A DNA stretch of 64,000 nucleotides from Bacteroidota bacterium (GTDB taxonomy: Bacteria; Bacteroidota; Bacteroidia; Flavobacteriales; Flavobacteriaceae): NCBI GenBank assembly GCA_018829465.1, contig JAHJTN010000005.1:372001-436000 (forward strand), read 5' to 3'. The position numbers and the translations under genes are program-made. Position 1 is the first letter of the stretch. Each line of letters begins with the position of its first letter. The notes beneath the pieces were generated by a model that was given only the letters and a program-made list of their open reading frames with translations, did no database searches and was not told the DNA's origin. Of the stretch, positions 61,962-64,000 are shown one piece after another.

Positions 61962-63947
61962 ATGAACCATAAATTATTTCTTAGAACTGCTTTAGTCTTC
62001 TGTATCGGTCTGCTGTCTGTCTCTTGTGTGGACGACGACGACTTTGGCATTCCGCCGTTGGTTTGTAACGAACCCGGCATCACTGCGAACAAAACCGTAC
62101 AACAAGTTTTTGACGAAGCACCCGCTTCTCCTGCTCAATTTACCGAAGATGACATCATAGAAGCCTATGCGGTTTCGAGCGATGAAGGCGGTAATTTTTT
62201 CAAAACCATTTCCTTTCAAACACTTGATGGCAGTGCGGCCTTTAGTTTGTCATTAGATGAAACCAATACTTATTTAATTTACGAACCCGGAAGAAAAGTG
62301 TTTTTTAAACTGAAAGATTTGTTCCGACGCATAGATTTCAACCAACTTGAAATTGGGGCATTGTTTGGCAATGATATCGGACGGATTGCCGAGCCTGAAG
62401 TAGAAAATTTCTTAGTGCGCTCGTGTGAAATCATTGATGAAGACCAATTGGTACAACGCATTTCTCTAAACGAAGTTTCCGACCAATACCTCAATAGATT
62501 GATTGAATTTACAGATGTTCAGTTTAAGGATAATGAGCTTGGTGGCAACTATTTTGATCCAAACAATGTACTCGGCGGTGCAACCAACAGAAGAATTACC
62601 GACGCATTTGGATTTGAACTTATCTTTAGAACCAGTGAGTTTGCAGACTTTGCCGGCAGTCCGGTTCCTGAAGGAAACGGCACCATACGCGGGGTACTGA
62701 CCAAGTTCAACAACGATTTTCAGTTTTTTGCACGTACAGAAGCCGATATCCAATTGACCAATCCACGCCAAGATTTCAACAGAATTGGCATAGGAGCCGT
62801 TCGCACTTTTACGCAAGACGTAACCATCAACGACACGCGTTTTGTGGAAGGCATCGTTACGCTATCAGGTAATAACGAAGACAACATCACGGCTCGCAAT
62901 GCGGTATTGCAAGATGAAACCGGCGGTATTGTCATTCGGTTTACGGCCGACGGCCACGATTTGTTGGAAGGTGATCGGGTAAGAATTTTAGTGCAAGGAC
63001 TCACTGTGGACACCTTTGCCGGACAAACCCAATTGACAAACATTCCTTTTAACGGTGAAGTAAACGGCGTGGCGCAAGTAGAAGTCTTGGCACAAAACCA
63101 ACCCCTGCCTGCTCCAAAAGTGGTGAGTATCACAGAAGCTTTGACCAACGCCTATGAGTCACAACTCATACAGATAGATAATGTGCAGTTTATCAATGAC
63201 CAGCTGGCACTTACCTACTCCGGTGAACGAAACATCACAGATTGCTCAGACAACCTACGCGTATTTACCAGAACATCCGCCTCGTTCAGCGGGCAGCAAG
63301 TTGCCCAAGGCAATGGCAGCATAGTCGGGATAGCCAACATCACCAACACAACCGAATTGCTACTCCGCAACTTAGATGGTGTAGCCGGCATGACCGGAAC
63401 TCGCTGTACAGAACCCACACCCATTTTCCTCGAAAACTTTGAATCTATTGCCACGGTGGGCAACAATCGTCCTGTGGCACTAACCGGTTGGCAAAGTATC
63501 TCTACAAACGGTGGTGTAGAAAACTGGGAAGCCCGATCTTTTAGTGGCAACAAATACGCACAAGCCTCCGCTTTTGGAATTTCTGAACAAATGAACGTTT
63601 GGCTCATCACGCCGGCCATAGACTTGTCTGCTACAAGCAACGAAACCTTCTCGTTAGAATACACACAGAATTTCTACAATGGCGATGCGCTTAAAGTAAA
63701 ATATTCTACAGATTATGACGGCTCCGGGAATCCGGCAAACTTCACCTGGACCGAAATAACTAATGATTTAAGCATCACGCAGCGAAACACTTCCGGATTC
63801 ATGTCCGGCTTTGTGAAAACAAATGAAGTGGATGTCAGCAACATCCAAGGCAATGTATTTTTCGCCTTCGAATACACCGGAACTTCCACAGGTGTCACCA
63901 CAACCATTCAAATTGATAACATTACCATCAAGGGAATCAATGAATAG
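61962..63947 (+). CDS. DUF5689 domain surface lipoprotein
   Basis: A lipoprotein of about 661 residues, starting best at the ATG 61962 (MNHKLFLRTALVFCIGLL), with lipobox SVSC followed by the acidic DDDDF, a surface-export-like signal in Bacteroidota. The body carries DUF5689 with repeated OB-fold-like units (TQDVTINDTRFVEGIVTL, LLEGDRVRILVQGLTV) and a C-terminal jelly-roll of the choice-of-anchor J kind (FLENFE, NVWLITPAIDLS). Such proteins accompany TonB receptors and extracellular nucleases. It probably binds substrate at the surface for the receptor upstream. The reading frame ends just before a hairpin at the window edge. Confidence 0.85.
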   Translation: MNHKLFLRTALVFCIGLLSVSCVDDDDFGIPPLVCNEPGITANKTVQQVFDEAPASPAQFTEDDIIEAYAVSSDEGGNFFKTISFQTLDGSAAFSLSLDETNTYLIYEPGRKVFFKLKDLFRRIDFNQLEIGALFGNDIGRIAEPEVENFLVRSCEIIDEDQLVQRISLNEVSDQYLNRLIEFTDVQFKDNELGGNYFDPNNVLGGATNRRITDAFGFELIFRTSEFADFAGSPVPEGNGTIRGVLTKFNNDFQFFARTEADIQLTNPRQDFNRIGIGAVRTFTQDVTINDTRFVEGIVTLSGNNEDNITARNAVLQDETGGIVIRFTADGHDLLEGDRVRILVQGLTVDTFAGQTQLTNIPFNGEVNGVAQVEVLAQNQPLPAPKVVSITEALTNAYESQLIQIDNVQFINDQLALTYSGERNITDCSDNLRVFTRTSASFSGQQVAQGNGSIVGIANITNTTELLLRNLDGVAGMTGTRCTEPTPIFLENFESIATVGNNRPVALTGWQSISTNGGVENWEARSFSGNKYAQASAFGISEQMNVWLITPAIDLSATSNETFSLEYTQNFYNGDALKVKYSTDYDGSGNPANFTWTEITNDLSITQRNTSGFMSGFVKTNEVDVSNIQGNVFFAFEYTGTSTGVTTTIQIDNITIKGINE

Positions 63948-63970
63948 GTCATAACTCTTTTTTCTTCCAA

Positions 63971-64000
63971 ACCTCACCGGCGATAAAAAACCAGTGAGGT
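63971..64000 (+). terminator. Hairpin at the right edge, probable terminator
   Basis: ACCTCACCGG pairs with CCAGTGAGGT (one G-T pair) around a 10-base A-rich loop, 24 bases after the DUF5689 stop. The window ends here, so a U tract cannot be checked. Confidence 0.5.

Overview
The window is chromosomal DNA of a member of the Bacteroidota, most likely a flavobacterium. The signs are two type IX secretion (T9SS) markers (PorQ and a T9SS-sorted surface protein), five GLPGLI-family proteins, several TonB-type outer-membrane barrels with carboxypeptidase-like N-terminal domains, a clade II nos operon, and repeated TAnnTTTG promoter boxes typical of the phylum. The genus cannot be named from sequence alone.

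Layout. 1-5255: a minus-strand nos operon (cytochrome c, fasciclin lipoprotein, nosZ, membrane protein, nosL, start of nosD) with a divergent Rrf2 regulator; a Crp/Fnr-like palindrome lies exactly midway between the two promoter boxes. 5312-8297: an ECF sigma / anti-sigma / DUF4097-like / GIN-domain operon. 8518-14306: lon, porQ-cmk and an M20 amidohydrolase. 14397-20992: a minus-strand cluster of two small secreted proteins, four GLPGLI proteins and a large outer-membrane barrel. 21228-29901: housekeeping genes (pepD, DUF3810, a thioredoxin-fold lipoprotein, ABC-F, U32, ferredoxin, flavoprotein). 30147-35440: a T9SS surface protein and a TonB receptor behind a TPP riboswitch. 35491-41452: a second GLPGLI/barrel module with a divergent histidine kinase/response regulator pair. 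41496-52266: deoxynucleoside kinase, S10 peptidase, mutS, tRNA-Gly, tRNA-Leu, TPR protein, rhomboid and M14 carboxypeptidase. 57978-63947: exported nuclease, TonB receptor and DUF5689 lipoprotein.

The clearest accessory segment is a 5.6-kb island (52214-57909) bounded by perfect 49-bp direct repeats. The repeat is the 3' end of the M14 gene, so the island looks inserted into that 3' end with the reading frame restored. It carries a WYL-domain regulator, a DnaB-like protein without a Walker A lysine, a truncated DUF262 gene, a PD-(D/E)XK protein with a small partner, and two members of a protein family I do not recognise. An operator-like palindrome sits between the WYL gene and the DnaB-like gene. 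No integrase is visible. I read it as a candidate defence or mobile island of unknown mechanism.

A dispersed 33-bp palindrome with arms that change in a compensated way recurs at five sites. One copy, with a half copy, lies in frame inside the signal-peptide region of the TPP-controlled TonB receptor, and another supplies the stop codon of pepD.
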